Assembly: GCF_007829955.1 (NCBI RefSeq) | Contig: NZ_VIWX01000006.1 | Coordinates: 372,001-436,000 of the forward strand | Origin: Saccharopolyspora dendranthemae | GTDB lineage: Bacteria; Actinomycetota; Actinomycetes; Mycobacteriales; Pseudonocardiaceae | Length of the DNA stretch: 64,000 nucleotides | Direction of reading: 5' to 3' | Shown here: positions 37,934 to 46,613 of the stretch, in pieces | Layout: the number at the start of each line of letters is the position of its first letter | How positions within the stretch are numbered: the stretch's first letter is position 1 | Program-made: the position numbers and the translations under genes | The notes under the pieces: model-generated | Told to the model about the DNA's origin: nothing | Database searches by the model: none | The model's input: the letters and a program-made list of their open reading frames with translations, nothing else

Positions 37934-39247
37934 ATGTCCGTGCCCACACAACATCCGGCCCAGCCGAAGGCTCCCGGGCCAGCCAACCCGCCCCGCGCCC
38001 GCATCCGCGCGCGCCGTCGACGGATCAACGGCGTGACGCTCGCCGGGATCCCGGCGGCCAACATCGTGCTGATCGAAGTCGGCCTGGGAATCGGCGCCGG
38101 CGTCTTCTTGATCAACCCGCGGGACCCGGTCATGTGGTCCATCGCGGGTGGAATCGCGTTGCTGGCCCTGATCATCGCTCTTCTTCGGCGTCGTGGCCGC
38201 TGGTTCACGCAGTGGTTCGGGCAGGTGCTCGAATACCGCGGCCGCAACCACACCCGCGTGTCCCAACCGGCCAACGTCGACATCGCGGAGCCCGCTGAGG
38301 ACAAGGACGGCGACGGGATCATCGGCCCGGACGAGAACCACCGGGTCGCCCTGCTCCGCCTCGTCGTCGACGACCTGGTGATCGCCCGCACCCAGGACCA
38401 CGACCGGAACCCGGTCGGGATGTCCTGGCACAACGGCAAGTGGACCGCGGTGCTGATGGTCGAGCCGACCCCCTCGCTGCTCAACCCCGTGGACAACGCG
38501 CCGAACCTGCCGCTGGGCGCCATCGTGCCGTGCCTCGAGGACCGCGGTGTGGTGCTCGACGCGGTCCAGGTCATCTGGCACTGCTACCCGGGAAGCGCTG
38601 CCCTGCCGTCGAACTCGCCGGCGCTGAACTCCTACCTCGAGGTCCTGGGCCGGCTTCCCGCCGCTGCCCGGCGCACCACCTGGATCGCCGTGCGGCTCGA
38701 CCCGCAGCGGTGCGCCAAGGCCATCGGTGAGCGCGGCGGCGGTGTGCTCGGCGCGCAGCGCGCGCTGATCGGCGCCCTGTCGCGCGTGCGCTCCTCCTTG
38801 GAGCAGCACGGGATTCCGACCCGGCCGCTGGACCCCGACGAGCTGCTGCAGGCCGGTATCTCCTCGGCCGAGCTGCACAGCGTGCTCGGATCGCAGCGGC
38901 CCGTCGGCCTCAAGGAGCGCTGGGACGGCGTCACCGCCGGTGGCGTCGGCCACTCCAGCTACGCCATCACCTCGTGGCCGAACCAGATGAACGACAGCCT
39001 CAACGCCCTCACCGGCATCCGTGCGCTGTCCACCAGCATCGCCCTGTCGGTCTCGCCGGTCGGCGAGGAGGACGAGGTCGGACTCCGCGGTCTGGTGCGC
39101 GTCTCGGCGCGCACGCCCGCCGAGCTGGACACCGCCGACGCCCGCCTGAAGGCGATCAGCAACCGACTCGGGATGACCCTCACGCCGCTGCGCGGTTCGC
39201 AGCTGGCCGGCTACGCAGCGACGCTGCCGCTCGGAGGTGCGGCATGA
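37934..39247 (+). CDS. eccE: Type VII secretion protein EccE
   Basis: 437 aa. A basic, Pro-rich N-terminus, then two membrane helices (about 41-60 and 66-84), then GRWFTQWFGQVLEYR and a large soluble domain containing HNGKWTAVLMV and the RTTWIAVRLDPQRC segment, as in EccE proteins. EccE stabilises the outer rim of the ESX membrane complex. The tuberculosis ESX-4 locus has no eccE, whereas many non-mycobacterial and some mycobacterial ESX-4 loci do. Its TGA overlaps the ATG of the next gene. Confidence 0.88.
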   Translation: MSVPTQHPAQPKAPGPANPPRARIRARRRRINGVTLAGIPAANIVLIEVGLGIGAGVFLINPRDPVMWSIAGGIALLALIIALLRRRGRWFTQWFGQVLEYRGRNHTRVSQPANVDIAEPAEDKDGDGIIGPDENHRVALLRLVVDDLVIARTQDHDRNPVGMSWHNGKWTAVLMVEPTPSLLNPVDNAPNLPLGAIVPCLEDRGVVLDAVQVIWHCYPGSAALPSNSPALNSYLEVLGRLPAAARRTTWIAVRLDPQRCAKAIGERGGGVLGAQRALIGALSRVRSSLEQHGIPTRPLDPDELLQAGISSAELHSVLGSQRPVGLKERWDGVTAGGVGHSSYAITSWPNQMNDSLNALTGIRALSTSIALSVSPVGEEDEVGLRGLVRVSARTPAELDTADARLKAISNRLGMTLTPLRGSQLAGYAATLPLGGAA

Positions 39248-39975
39248 GCCGAAGCAGGACGATCGACGTTCCCGGAAGCCAGGGCGTCGCACCGGAATTC
39301 CTCGTCACACCGGAAACCCTGGACACGATCAGCCCGTCCGGCGACCGCGGCGGCGTGATCATCGGGTCGGACCCGCAGGGCGAGGCCCAGGCCGCGTCGA
39401 TCCTGCGGTCGATGCCGACCCGCATGGTCACCGTCGGCGGCCTGTACCTGGCCCGCCAGCTCGCGCTGCGCGCGATGGCGACCGGGGCCTGGGTGATCGT
39501 CGCCACCGGACGTCCGGCCGCGTGGAAGATGCTGGAGCGCGCCGCGGGTGAAACCCCGGACGGCAAGCCGGTTCCGCTGGTGCAGATCCGTCGGCTCGCC
39601 CCGTTCGACCTGCCGCGGTCCTCGGAGGACACCCCGCTGCTGGTCATCCACGACGGCGGCGCCGTTCCGCAGGAGCTCTTCCCGCCGCGCGCACCGTGGC
39701 AGACGACCATGTACGTGCTGCCGTACCTGCACCCGCAGGTCAGCAGCGGCACGGCGGCCAACACCGCCGACCTGGTCCTGCTGCAGCGCCTGCCGCTCAA
39801 CCAGGCGCAGCTCGCTCAGCGGATCTGGAGCCTGCGCAACCACCAGGTGCAGCCGCTCACCCAGCTCCAGGACGACCAGCTCATCGCGCTGGGCAACATG
39901 ACCTGGACGATGATCCGGCTCGTCACCAACCAGAAGGAGAAGGAGATCCTCGGCCCCATCCGCCGAGGCGACTGA
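39244..39975 (+). CDS. Unrecognised ESX partner coupled to EccE, possibly an EccE C-terminal domain
   Basis: 243 aa, soluble, no membrane helix. Segments GGVIIGSDPQGE, MVTVGGLYLARQLALRA, VIVATGRPAAWK, LLVIHDGG and VLLQRLPLNQAQ resemble, from memory, the C-terminal half of long EccE proteins, so EccE may be split into two chains here (inference). The ATGA overlap with eccE means both are made in fixed ratio. It ends before a strong terminator. An alternative is an independent actinobacterial ESX accessory protein. Confidence 0.7.
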   Translation: MSRSRTIDVPGSQGVAPEFLVTPETLDTISPSGDRGGVIIGSDPQGEAQAASILRSMPTRMVTVGGLYLARQLALRAMATGAWVIVATGRPAAWKMLERAAGETPDGKPVPLVQIRRLAPFDLPRSSEDTPLLVIHDGGAVPQELFPPRAPWQTTMYVLPYLHPQVSSGTAANTADLVLLQRLPLNQAQLAQRIWSLRNHQVQPLTQLQDDQLIALGNMTWTMIRLVTNQKEKEILGPIRRGD

Positions 39976-39994
39976 CCTCCCGCTCGCAGCGACA

Positions 39995-40025
39995 GAGCCC
40001 CTCGGTGCTTCCGAGGGGCTCTTTT
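39995..40025 (+). terminator. Intrinsic terminator after the eccE operon
   Basis: GAGCCCCTCGG pairs exactly with CCGAGGGGCTC over a 5-nt loop and is followed by TTTT on the plus strand. Confidence 0.9.
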
Positions 40026-40035
40026 GCGCCCCAGG

Positions 40036-40105
40036 TCCCAGTTTTAGTCATAACTGAGCCGACATTTCGGACATGATCATGGCTCGGTTTGGACTAAAAC
40101 TGGGA
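40036..40105. repeat. 70-bp palindromic repeat, copy 4 of 4
   Basis: Same size; the left arm has internal changes (AGTCATAACT for AGTCCAAACT) and the right arm one. It follows the eccE-operon terminator at the convergent junction with truA. Its loop is nearly the same as copy 2 at the start and contains ATGATCAT as in copy 1 reversed. Confidence 0.95.
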
Positions 40106-40149
40106 GATGCCGAGCTCTCGCGGGGGCGTGCACCGTGGGGTGGGGGCGC

Positions 40150-41031
40150 TCAGGGGAGGGTTCTGGTGGCTCGGGTTTGGTGCTTCCTGGCCGCCAGGTC
40201 CTCGTTCGCGGGGTAGTCGATCGCGCGGAGGGTGAGACCGTGGGGCGGGGCCACCGCAGTGGTGCGGGTCTGGGCTGCGAGGAGGTCGGCCGGGTGGGAG
40301 TCCGGGCGACGACCGTCGCCGGTCATCAGGAGCGTGCCGACCAGGCTGCGGACCATGGAGTGGCAGAAGGCGTCGGCCGAGACGTCGGCGACGATGAGGT
40401 TGTCCTCCGCGCGGGTCCAGGTGAAGCGCTGGAGCTCGCGGATCGTCGTCGCGCCCTCGCGCGGCTTGCAGTAGGCCGCGAAGTCGTTGAGGCCCAGCAG
40501 TTCCCGGGACGCCTCGTTGAGGGCGTCCACGTCGAGCGGGCGGTTCCAGGCGAGGGTGTCCTTGCGCCGCAGCGGATCAGCGCCCCAGGGAGCGTCTGAG
40601 ACCTGGTAGCGGTAGTGCCGGCGCAGCGCCGAGAAGCGGGCGTCGAACTCCGGCGGAACCGCCTCGGCGCTGAGGATCCGCACGTCCGGCGGGAGGATCC
40701 GGTTCCACCGGTGAACCATGCGCGTCAGGTCCGGGATCCCCCGCGAATCGACCGAGAGCCTGCCGGGCGCTTCCGGATCCAGCGGGACCACGTCGAGGTG
40801 CAGGACCTGACCGGTCGCGTGCACGCCCGTGTCGGTGCGGCCCGCGACCACGACCGACCTGGGCACCTCGCGGCCCGGGGGCTGCTTGGCGAGCGCGTCC
40901 TCCACCAGGCCCTGCACGGTGCGCAGACCGGGCTGCTTGGCCCAGCCCTTGAAATCCGTGCCGTCGTAGGACAAGTCGAGGCGCACGCGAACGAGCCCGC
41001 CATCCCCAGCGGGAACAGCGGGCTCGTTCAC
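40150..41031 (-). CDS. truA: tRNA pseudouridine synthase A
   Basis: Makes pseudouridine at tRNA positions 38-40. About 293 aa. The catalytic aspartate is in GRTDTGVHATGQV; LDLSYDGTDFKGWAKQPG near the start and FDARFSALRRHYRY are family landmarks. Start uncertain: GTG at 41031 gives extra residues that overlap a hairpin (40989-41030 region) and has a weak ribosome site, while GTG at 40986 begins right at the conserved fold. rplQ lies 17 bp upstream, the usual rplQ-truA order. Confidence 0.94.
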   Translation of the reverse strand: MNEPAVPAGDGGLVRVRLDLSYDGTDFKGWAKQPGLRTVQGLVEDALAKQPPGREVPRSVVVAGRTDTGVHATGQVLHLDVVPLDPEAPGRLSVDSRGIPDLTRMVHRWNRILPPDVRILSAEAVPPEFDARFSALRRHYRYQVSDAPWGADPLRRKDTLAWNRPLDVDALNEASRELLGLNDFAAYCKPREGATTIRELQRFTWTRAEDNLIVADVSADAFCHSMVRSLVGTLLMTGDGRRPDSHPADLLAAQTRTTAVAPPHGLTLRAIDYPANEDLAARKHQTRATRTLP

Positions 41032-41048
41032 AGCATCACCGGCCAGAA

Positions 41049-41552
41049 TCAGGACTCGTCCTTCTTCTCGGCTGCGGTGTCGTCGGCGGTCTCCTCCACC
41101 TGGGCCTCAGCGGCCTCGGTGGTGGATTCCTCGGTCTTCGGCTCGTCCTTGGCGAACTTCGTGCCGCGGGCGGCCTCGGCCTCAGCGGTCGCGGTCTTCT
41201 CCGCCACCAGGGCGATCACGGCCATCTTCGCGTTGTCACCCTTGCGCGGCATCGTCTTGATGATGCGGGTGTAACCGCCGTTGCGGTCAGCGAAGAACGG
41301 GCCGATCTCGGCGAAGAGCTTGTGCACGACGTCCTTGTCGCGGATGGTCTTCATGACCTCGCGACGGTTGTGCAGGTCGCCCTTCTTGGCCTTGGTGATC
41401 AGCCGCTCGGCGATCGGCCGCAGCCGCTTCGCCTTCGCCTCGGTGGTGGTGATCCGACCGTGCTCGAACAGCGAGGTGGCCAGGTTGGCCAGGATGAGCC
41501 GTTCGTGCGACGGGGACCCGCCGAGACGCGGACCCTTGGTCGGGGTGGGCAT
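41049..41552 (-). CDS. rplQ: 50S ribosomal protein L17 with acidic tail
   Basis: The conserved core is the first 120 residues (GPRLGGSPSHERLILANLATSLF, KKGDLHNRREV, NGGYTRIIKT). A further 45 residues are rich in Glu, Ala, Thr and Asp, ending EKKDES. The tail is common in actinobacteria but longer than in most bacteria. Last core gene of the alpha operon. Confidence 0.96.
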   Translation of the reverse strand: MPTPTKGPRLGGSPSHERLILANLATSLFEHGRITTTEAKAKRLRPIAERLITKAKKGDLHNRREVMKTIRDKDVVHKLFAEIGPFFADRNGGYTRIIKTMPRKGDNAKMAVIALVAEKTATAEAEAARGTKFAKDEPKTEESTTEAAEAQVEETADDTAAEKKDES

Positions 41553-41603
41553 CGGGTTGCTCCTCTCGAGGGCGCGCGGGTGAACCCCGGACGCGCAACA
41601 CAG

Positions 41604-42686
41604 CTACAGCTGCTCTGTCTCCGCGTAGTCCTGACCGTCGTCGTAGCCGCTGTCCTCGACGGGACCCGCCGAGCCGACGATGACCTCGTCCTCGGCGGTC
41701 CAGCTCTCCGCGGGGTACTCGGCCGCTGCTGCGGACGGGTCGAACCCGGGCGGGCTGTCCTTGAGGGCCAAGCCCAGACCGGCCAGCTTCATCTTGACCT
41801 CGTCGATGGACTTCGCACCGAAGTTGCGAATGTCCAGCAGGTCGGCCTCGCTGCGCGAAACCAGCTCGCCGACGGTGTGGATGCCCTCCCGCTTGAGGCA
41901 GTTGTAAGAGCGAACCGTCAGGTCCAGGTCCTCGATCGGCATCGCGTAGGCCGCGATGGTGTCGGCCTCCGCCGGCGACGGGCCGATCTCGATGCCCTCG
42001 GCATCGATGTTGAGCTCGCGAGCGAGCCCGAACAGCTCGACGAGAGTGCGACCGGCCGACGCCACCGCATCGCGGGGCGTGATGGACGGCTTGCTCTCGA
42101 CGTCGAGGATCAGCTTGTCGAAGTCGGTGCGCTGCTCGACACGAGTGGCCTCGACCTTGTAGGTCACCTTCAGAACCGGCGAGTAGATCGAGTCGACCGG
42201 GATCCGGCCGATCTCAGCACCGGTCTGCTTGTTCTGCATCGCGGGAACGTAGCCACGACCACGCTCGACGACGAGCTCGATCTCCAGCTTGCCCTTCGCG
42301 TTCAGCGTGGCGATGTGGAGCTCGGGGTTGTGCACGGTGACACCGGCCGGCGGGACGATGTCCGCGGCGGTGACCTCACCCGGGCCCTGCTTGCGCAGGT
42401 ACATCGTGACCGGCTCGTCCTCCTCGGAGGAGACGACGAGCTCCTTGATGTTCAGGATGACGTCGGTGACGTCCTCCTTCACACCCGGGATGGTGGTGAA
42501 CTCGTGCAGCACACCGTCGATGCGCAGGCTGGTGACCGCCGCCCCCGGGATGGAGGAGAGCAGCGTACGACGCAGCGAGTTGCCCAGGGTGTAGCCGAAG
42601 CCCGGCTCCAGCGGCTCGATGACGAACCGGGAACGGGTCTCCGACACGGCCTCTTCGGACAGTGTGGGTCGCTGGGAGATGAGCAC
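41604..42686 (-). CDS. rpoA: RNA polymerase alpha subunit
   Basis: 360 aa. N-terminal assembly domain (FVIEPLEPGFGYTLGNSLRRTLLSSIPG) for dimerisation and beta-subunit binding, a linker near 235-260, and the C-terminal promoter/activator domain (LDLTVRSYNCLKREGIHTVGEL, FGAKSIDEVKMKL). The acidic end is a little longer than in most bacteria. The 149-bp gap to rpsD holds two stem-loops, for example GCCCGCGA/TCGCGGGC at 42739-42759. Confidence 0.98.
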   Translation of the reverse strand: MLISQRPTLSEEAVSETRSRFVIEPLEPGFGYTLGNSLRRTLLSSIPGAAVTSLRIDGVLHEFTTIPGVKEDVTDVILNIKELVVSSEEDEPVTMYLRKQGPGEVTAADIVPPAGVTVHNPELHIATLNAKGKLEIELVVERGRGYVPAMQNKQTGAEIGRIPVDSIYSPVLKVTYKVEATRVEQRTDFDKLILDVESKPSITPRDAVASAGRTLVELFGLARELNIDAEGIEIGPSPAEADTIAAYAMPIEDLDLTVRSYNCLKREGIHTVGELVSRSEADLLDIRNFGAKSIDEVKMKLAGLGLALKDSPPGFDPSAAAAEYPAESWTAEDEVIVGSAGPVEDSGYDDGQDYAETEQL

Positions 42687-42835
42687 TTCGTATTCCTTTC
42701 CTCACGGCGCCCGCTATTTGACGCCGATGGAACGGCATGCCCGCGAGAAGATCGCGGGCCGGCGGCGGATTCCTGCACCGCCACCGCTGGCTGCGGCCGC
42801 CGACGACCTCGCGAGGAGGCCGTCGGCGGGACGCG

Positions 42836-43441
42836 TCACTTCGAGTAGAGCTCGACGATGAGCTGCTCGGTGACCGGGGTGTCGATCTGCGCGCGCTCCG
42901 GGCGCTGGTGCACCAGGATGCGCAGGTTCGAGGGCACGACCTGGAGCCAGGCCGGGACCGGGCGCTCGCCGAAGGTTTCCTTGGCGATCAGGAACGGCGT
43001 GGTGCCCAGGGCCTTCGGCTTCACGTCGATGATGTCCCACTTCGAAACCTGGAAGCTGGGGACGTCGACCTTCTTGCCGTTGACCAGCAGGTGACCGTGG
43101 TTGACGAGCTGACGCGCCATCCGACGGGTGCGGGCCAGGCCAGCGCGGTAGACCACGTTGTCCAGGCGGCACTCCAGCAGCTGCAGGAGGTTGTCACCCG
43201 TCTTGCCGGAGCGCCGGTTGGCTTCCTCGTAGTAGTTCGAGAACTGCCGCTCGAGCACGCCGTAGGTGAACTTCGCCTTCTGCTTCTCCTGGAGCTGCAG
43301 CAGGTACTCGGTTTCCTTGATGCGCGCGCGACCGTGCTGCCCCGGCGGGTACGGGCGACGCTCGAAGGCCTGGTCTCCGCCGACAAGGTCAACCTTGAGA
43401 CGACGGGACTTGCGGGTCGCGGGACCGGTGTAACGAGCCAT
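42836..43441 (-). CDS. rpsD: 30S ribosomal protein S4 (zinc-free form)
   Basis: 201 aa, normal length. N-terminus ARYTGPATRKSRRLKVDLVG has no cysteines, so this is the zinc-independent type. The S4 RNA-binding domain holds RLDNVVYRAGLARTRRMARQLVNHGH. A primary 16S-binding assembly protein, in the alpha operon between rpsK and rpoA. Confidence 0.97.
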   Translation of the reverse strand: MARYTGPATRKSRRLKVDLVGGDQAFERRPYPPGQHGRARIKETEYLLQLQEKQKAKFTYGVLERQFSNYYEEANRRSGKTGDNLLQLLECRLDNVVYRAGLARTRRMARQLVNHGHLLVNGKKVDVPSFQVSKWDIIDVKPKALGTTPFLIAKETFGERPVPAWLQVVPSNLRILVHQRPERAQIDTPVTEQLIVELYSK

Positions 43442-43468
43442 TGGTGATCCTTACTCCTTTCCCGCGGC

Positions 43469-43873
43469 TCAGACCCGACGACGCTTCGGCGGGCGGCAAC
43501 CGTTGTGCGGCTGCGGGGTCACGTCCTGGATGGTGCCCACCTCGAGGCCTGCGGCCTGCAGCGAGCGGATCGCCGTCTCGCGGCCCGAACCCGGACCCTT
43601 GACGAAGACGTCGACCTTCTTCATGCCGTGCTCGGCGGCCTTGCGGGCCGCGTTCTCGGCGGCCATCTGCGCGGCGAACGGGGTGGACTTGCGAGAGCCC
43701 TTGAACCCGACGTGGCCGGCGGATGCCCAGCTGATCACCGCACCGGTGGGGTCGGTGATCGACACGATCGTGTTGTTGAACGTGCTCTTGATGTGAGCCT
43801 GCCCGTGGGCAACGTTCTTCTTTTCCTTGCGCCGCACCTTCTTGACGGCGCCAGCGCGAGCCTTGGGTGGCAT
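43469..43873 (-). CDS. rpsK: 30S ribosomal protein S11
   Basis: 134 aa, with a basic N-terminal tail (PPKARAGAVKKVRRKEKKNV), the core NTIVSITDPTGAVISWASAG and the conserved end PHNGCRPPKRRRV. It sits on the platform near the mRNA exit. Placed 27 bp from rpsD and 25 bp from rpsM in the standard alpha-operon order. Confidence 0.98.
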   Translation of the reverse strand: MPPKARAGAVKKVRRKEKKNVAHGQAHIKSTFNNTIVSITDPTGAVISWASAGHVGFKGSRKSTPFAAQMAAENAARKAAEHGMKKVDVFVKGPGSGRETAIRSLQAAGLEVGTIQDVTPQPHNGCRPPKRRRV

Positions 43874-43898
43874 AGCTTTAGCTTTCTCCTAGCGAGGC

Positions 43899-44279
43899 TT
43901 ACTTCTTCCCGGCCTTCTTCTTGCCGGCGACCGTCTTCTTCGGCCCCTTGCGGGTACGCGCGTTGGTCTTCGTCCGCTGCCCGTTGAGGGGCAGGTGACG
44001 ACGGTGGCGCACACCCTCGTAGCAGCCGATCTCGATCTTCCGGCGGATGTCGGCCTGGACCTCGCGTCGGAGGTCACCCTCGACCCGGTAGTTCTCCTCG
44101 ATGAAGTCGCGCAGCTTGGTCAGCTGCTCGTCGTCGAGGTCACGAGGCTTCGCGTCGGGCGAGACGCCGGTGCCGGAGAGAATCTCCTGGGCCCGGGTCT
44201 TGCCGACTCCGAAGATGTAGGTGAGCGCGATCTCCATGCGCTTTTCGCGCGGGAGGTCGACACCAACGAGCCGTGCCAT
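43899..44279 (-). CDS. rpsM: 30S ribosomal protein S13
   Basis: 126 aa, beginning ARLVGVDLPREKRMEIALTYI and holding GVRHRRHLPLNGQRTKTNARTR, with a Lys-rich tail ending KKKAGKK that reaches the P site. It contacts the 50S subunit in the inter-subunit bridge. First of the S13-S11-S4 run. Confidence 0.98.
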   Translation of the reverse strand: MARLVGVDLPREKRMEIALTYIFGVGKTRAQEILSGTGVSPDAKPRDLDDEQLTKLRDFIEENYRVEGDLRREVQADIRRKIEIGCYEGVRHRRHLPLNGQRTKTNARTRKGPKKTVAGKKKAGKK

Positions 44280-44440
44280 GTCGGCTCCTTCTCCTTTGTC
44301 AGTCCAGGTCTGCTCCCTCGCCGCCCCCGCACATTGGGTGCGGAGCCCCGGCCTGGTCCGGAGGTCAATCGGCTCAACTCACGAGCCGACAGGTCGAGGG
44401 AGTTCTTCTCGATGTCGTCTGCGACCGAAGTGGTCTGCGA

Positions 44441-44554
44441 TCAGCCCTGACGCTGCTTGTGTCGGGCGTTGTCGCAAATCACCAGGACTCGTCCGTGACG
44501 ACGGATGACCTGGCACTTGTCACAGATCTTCTTCACACTCGGCTGGACCTTCAC
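44441..44554 (-). CDS. rpmJ: 50S ribosomal protein L36 (zinc-ribbon form)
   Basis: 37 aa: a GTG start at 44554 with AGGAGAG upstream, then KVQPSVKKICDKCQVIRRHG and ICDNARHKQRQG. C11, C14, C27 and H32 form the zinc site, so it is the zinc-dependent type. Between infA and rpsM as expected. Confidence 0.95.
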   Translation of the reverse strand: MKVQPSVKKICDKCQVIRRHGRVLVICDNARHKQRQG

Positions 44555-44607
44555 GGTCGTGCTCTCCTGTTGGACGCGTGTCCGGGTCGCCCCGAACACC
44601 GTGGAGG

Positions 44608-44829
44608 TCACTTGTAGCGGTAGACGATGCGCCCACGGGAGAGGTCGTACGGCGAGAGCTCCACCACAACCCGGTCCTCGGGGAGGATTCGGATGTAGTG
44701 CTGGCGCATCTTGCCACTGATGTGCGCGAGGACCTTGTGGCCGTTTTCCAACTCGACACGGAACATCGCGTTGGGAAGCGGCTCGATCACCCGACCCTCG
44801 ACCTCAATGGCCCCGTCCTTCTTGCCCAT
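44608..44829 (-). CDS. infA: Translation initiation factor IF-1
   Basis: 73 aa OB-fold protein that binds the A site during initiation. GKKDGAIEVEGRVIEPLPNAMFRVEL and HISGKMRQHYIRILPEDRV identify it. The ATG at 44829 is chosen because the longer upstream frame is not family-like. First gene of the infA-rpmJ-rpsM-rpsK-rpsD-rpoA-rplQ operon. Confidence 0.98.
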   Translation of the reverse strand: MGKKDGAIEVEGRVIEPLPNAMFRVELENGHKVLAHISGKMRQHYIRILPEDRVVVELSPYDLSRGRIVYRYK

Positions 44830-45195
44830 GTCCTCCGCGTTTCGTGACGGTGACGGATTGCGGGGCTCGAAGCCCCTGCCACGCGCGCCGGAGGCCCCGA
44901 CACGCATGACCGACACACGCGGGATCCGATTCGAAATACCGATGAACACCCGATCCGGATACTCTGTGGAAAGAGTCGCGCGGACGGACACCCGAGCACA
45001 ACGAACCGGCGCCACTCGTGCGCCGATAGTCCATCGTACGCGCAGCCGGATGAGCGCTACACATCGGGGCTGCTCACGGCGCGTTCAGCGCCATCGGAGG
45101 CTTGCGCTGATCTTCGCGCGCTCACTACTTTCGACCACATACTCGACTCGACACCGGCGTCGAGGCGCGCCCACCCCGGAAACCCGAGGAGCAGC
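44830..45195. promoter_or_regulatory. Divergent intergenic region, infA and methyltransferase
   Basis: 366 bp without a gene. It should hold the promoter of the alpha operon, on the minus strand, and that of the methyltransferase on the plus strand. A small hairpin, GGGGCT-CGA-AGCCCC at 44862-44876, lies in the infA leader. No confident promoter hexamers were found. Confidence 0.5.
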
Positions 45196-45834
45196 GTGAC
45201 AGCCCAGCAGCAGCCCACCGGCCGCCCGGTGCAGGCGTTGACCGGCAAGCTGTCCGAATACCGGACCTTCTTCCAGACCGCGATGCACAACCCGCGCATG
45301 GTCGGCGCCGCCACCCCTACCTCGTCGGCCGTGGCGGCCACGGTCGCGCAGGTCGTGCCCAGCACCGGCAACCCGACCGTGGTCGAGCTCGGCCCCGGCA
45401 CCGGATCGCTGTCCGACGGCATCCACTCCCGCCTGCCCCGCGGCGCCCGTCACCTCGGCATCGAGCTCGGCGCGGACCTGGTCGCGCACCTGCGCGAGCA
45501 CAAACCGTGGCTGGACGTCGTCCACGGCGACGCCGGTGACCTGATCTCCGTGCTGTCCGAACGCGGGATCGACCAGGTCGACGCGGTCGTCAGCAGCATC
45601 CCGTGGTCGCTGCTGGACGACGAGCTCCAGGGCCACATCCTCGGCCAGGCGGCCAAGGCCCTCACGCCGAACGGCGCGTTCACGGCCCTCACGTACCTGC
45701 CCGCGGAGCGCACCCGCAACGCGCGCCGCTTCCGCGAGCGGCTGCACGAGACCTTCGACGAGGTCCTCACCCACACGACCTGGCGGAACTTCCCGCCGAT
45801 CCTGCACTACATCTGCCGCCGCCCTCGGGTCTGA
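45196..45834 (+). CDS. SAM-dependent methyltransferase, phospholipid/rRNA dimethylase-like (copy 1)
   Basis: 212 aa. Class I methyltransferase fold with SAM motif VVELGPGTGSLS (about 62-73), acidic loop GIELGADLV, VVHGDAGDL and the motif IV-like SSIPWSLL. The fold resembles PmtA-type phospholipid N-methyltransferases and KsgA/Erm, but the substrate cannot be assigned. GTG start after GAGGAGCAGC. A paralogue follows 114 bp downstream; the pair lies between infA and map. Confidence 0.85.
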   Translation: MTAQQQPTGRPVQALTGKLSEYRTFFQTAMHNPRMVGAATPTSSAVAATVAQVVPSTGNPTVVELGPGTGSLSDGIHSRLPRGARHLGIELGADLVAHLREHKPWLDVVHGDAGDLISVLSERGIDQVDAVVSSIPWSLLDDELQGHILGQAAKALTPNGAFTALTYLPAERTRNARRFRERLHETFDEVLTHTTWRNFPPILHYICRRPRV

Positions 45835-45948
45835 CCACCCCGACAACCGGGTACTTCAGGCAAAAGCCCGGGATCGGTCGATGTCGAGCGCCGATTGCGG
45901 ACCGGTTACGGTCGGGCGGCGTCAAACCCGGGGAGGGGCAGGAGAGCC

Positions 45949-46545
45949 GTGAACAGATCACGCGAGTACCTGATGTTCGTGGGACGTGCCGTCCAGAACC
46001 CGTCCAAGGTGGGCGCAGTGCTGCCGACCTCGGAGCACGTGGCCCGCGCGGTCGCCGACGTGGTGCCCAGCGGCGGTCCCAGCACCGTGCTGGAGCTCGG
46101 TCCCGGCACCGGTGCGCTCAGCGAACCGATCCGGCGGCGCGTCGCACCGGGCTCCCGTCACCTGGCCGTGGAGATCGACCCGGAGTTGGTGCGCTTCCTC
46201 AACCGCACCAAGCCCTGGCTCGAGGTCATCGAAGGAGACGCTTCCGACCTGCGCAAACTGCTGGCCGAAGCCGACGTGGACCAGGTCGACGCGGTGATCA
46301 GCTCGATCCCGTGGACCCTGCTGCCGGGCGACAAGCAGCGGGAGCTCCTCCGCGAAGCGGCCTCGGTGATGAGCCAGGACGCGGTGTTCACCACGGTCAC
46401 CTACCTGACGACCCTCTGGCGGACGCAGACCAAGGAGTTCATCGACGCCCTCGACGACACGTTCGACGAGGTGTTCCCCCGCAGCGCAGTCTGGCGCAAC
46501 GTGCCTCCGGCTCGCGTCTACGCCTGCCGCCGCCCCAAGGGCTGA
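45949..46545 (+). CDS. SAM-dependent methyltransferase, phospholipid/rRNA dimethylase-like (copy 2)
   Basis: 198 aa from the GTG at 45949, preceded by GGGGAGGGGCAGGAGA. Motif VLELGPGTGALS near residue 47-58, VEIDPELVRFLNRTKPWLEVIEGDASDL and SSIPWTLLPGDKQ align closely with copy 1, as does the start REYLMFVGRAVQNPSKVGAVLPTS. The shared opening and ending (VYACRRPKG against YICRRPRV) show tandem duplication. Confidence 0.85.
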   Translation: MNRSREYLMFVGRAVQNPSKVGAVLPTSEHVARAVADVVPSGGPSTVLELGPGTGALSEPIRRRVAPGSRHLAVEIDPELVRFLNRTKPWLEVIEGDASDLRKLLAEADVDQVDAVISSIPWTLLPGDKQRELLREAASVMSQDAVFTTVTYLTTLWRTQTKEFIDALDDTFDEVFPRSAVWRNVPPARVYACRRPKG

Positions 46546-46613
46546 CTCTCGACGACGTCAACCCGGATCGGGGCCGGGCCGTTGAGGGCCTTGATGACCA
46601 GCGGATTCGCCGG

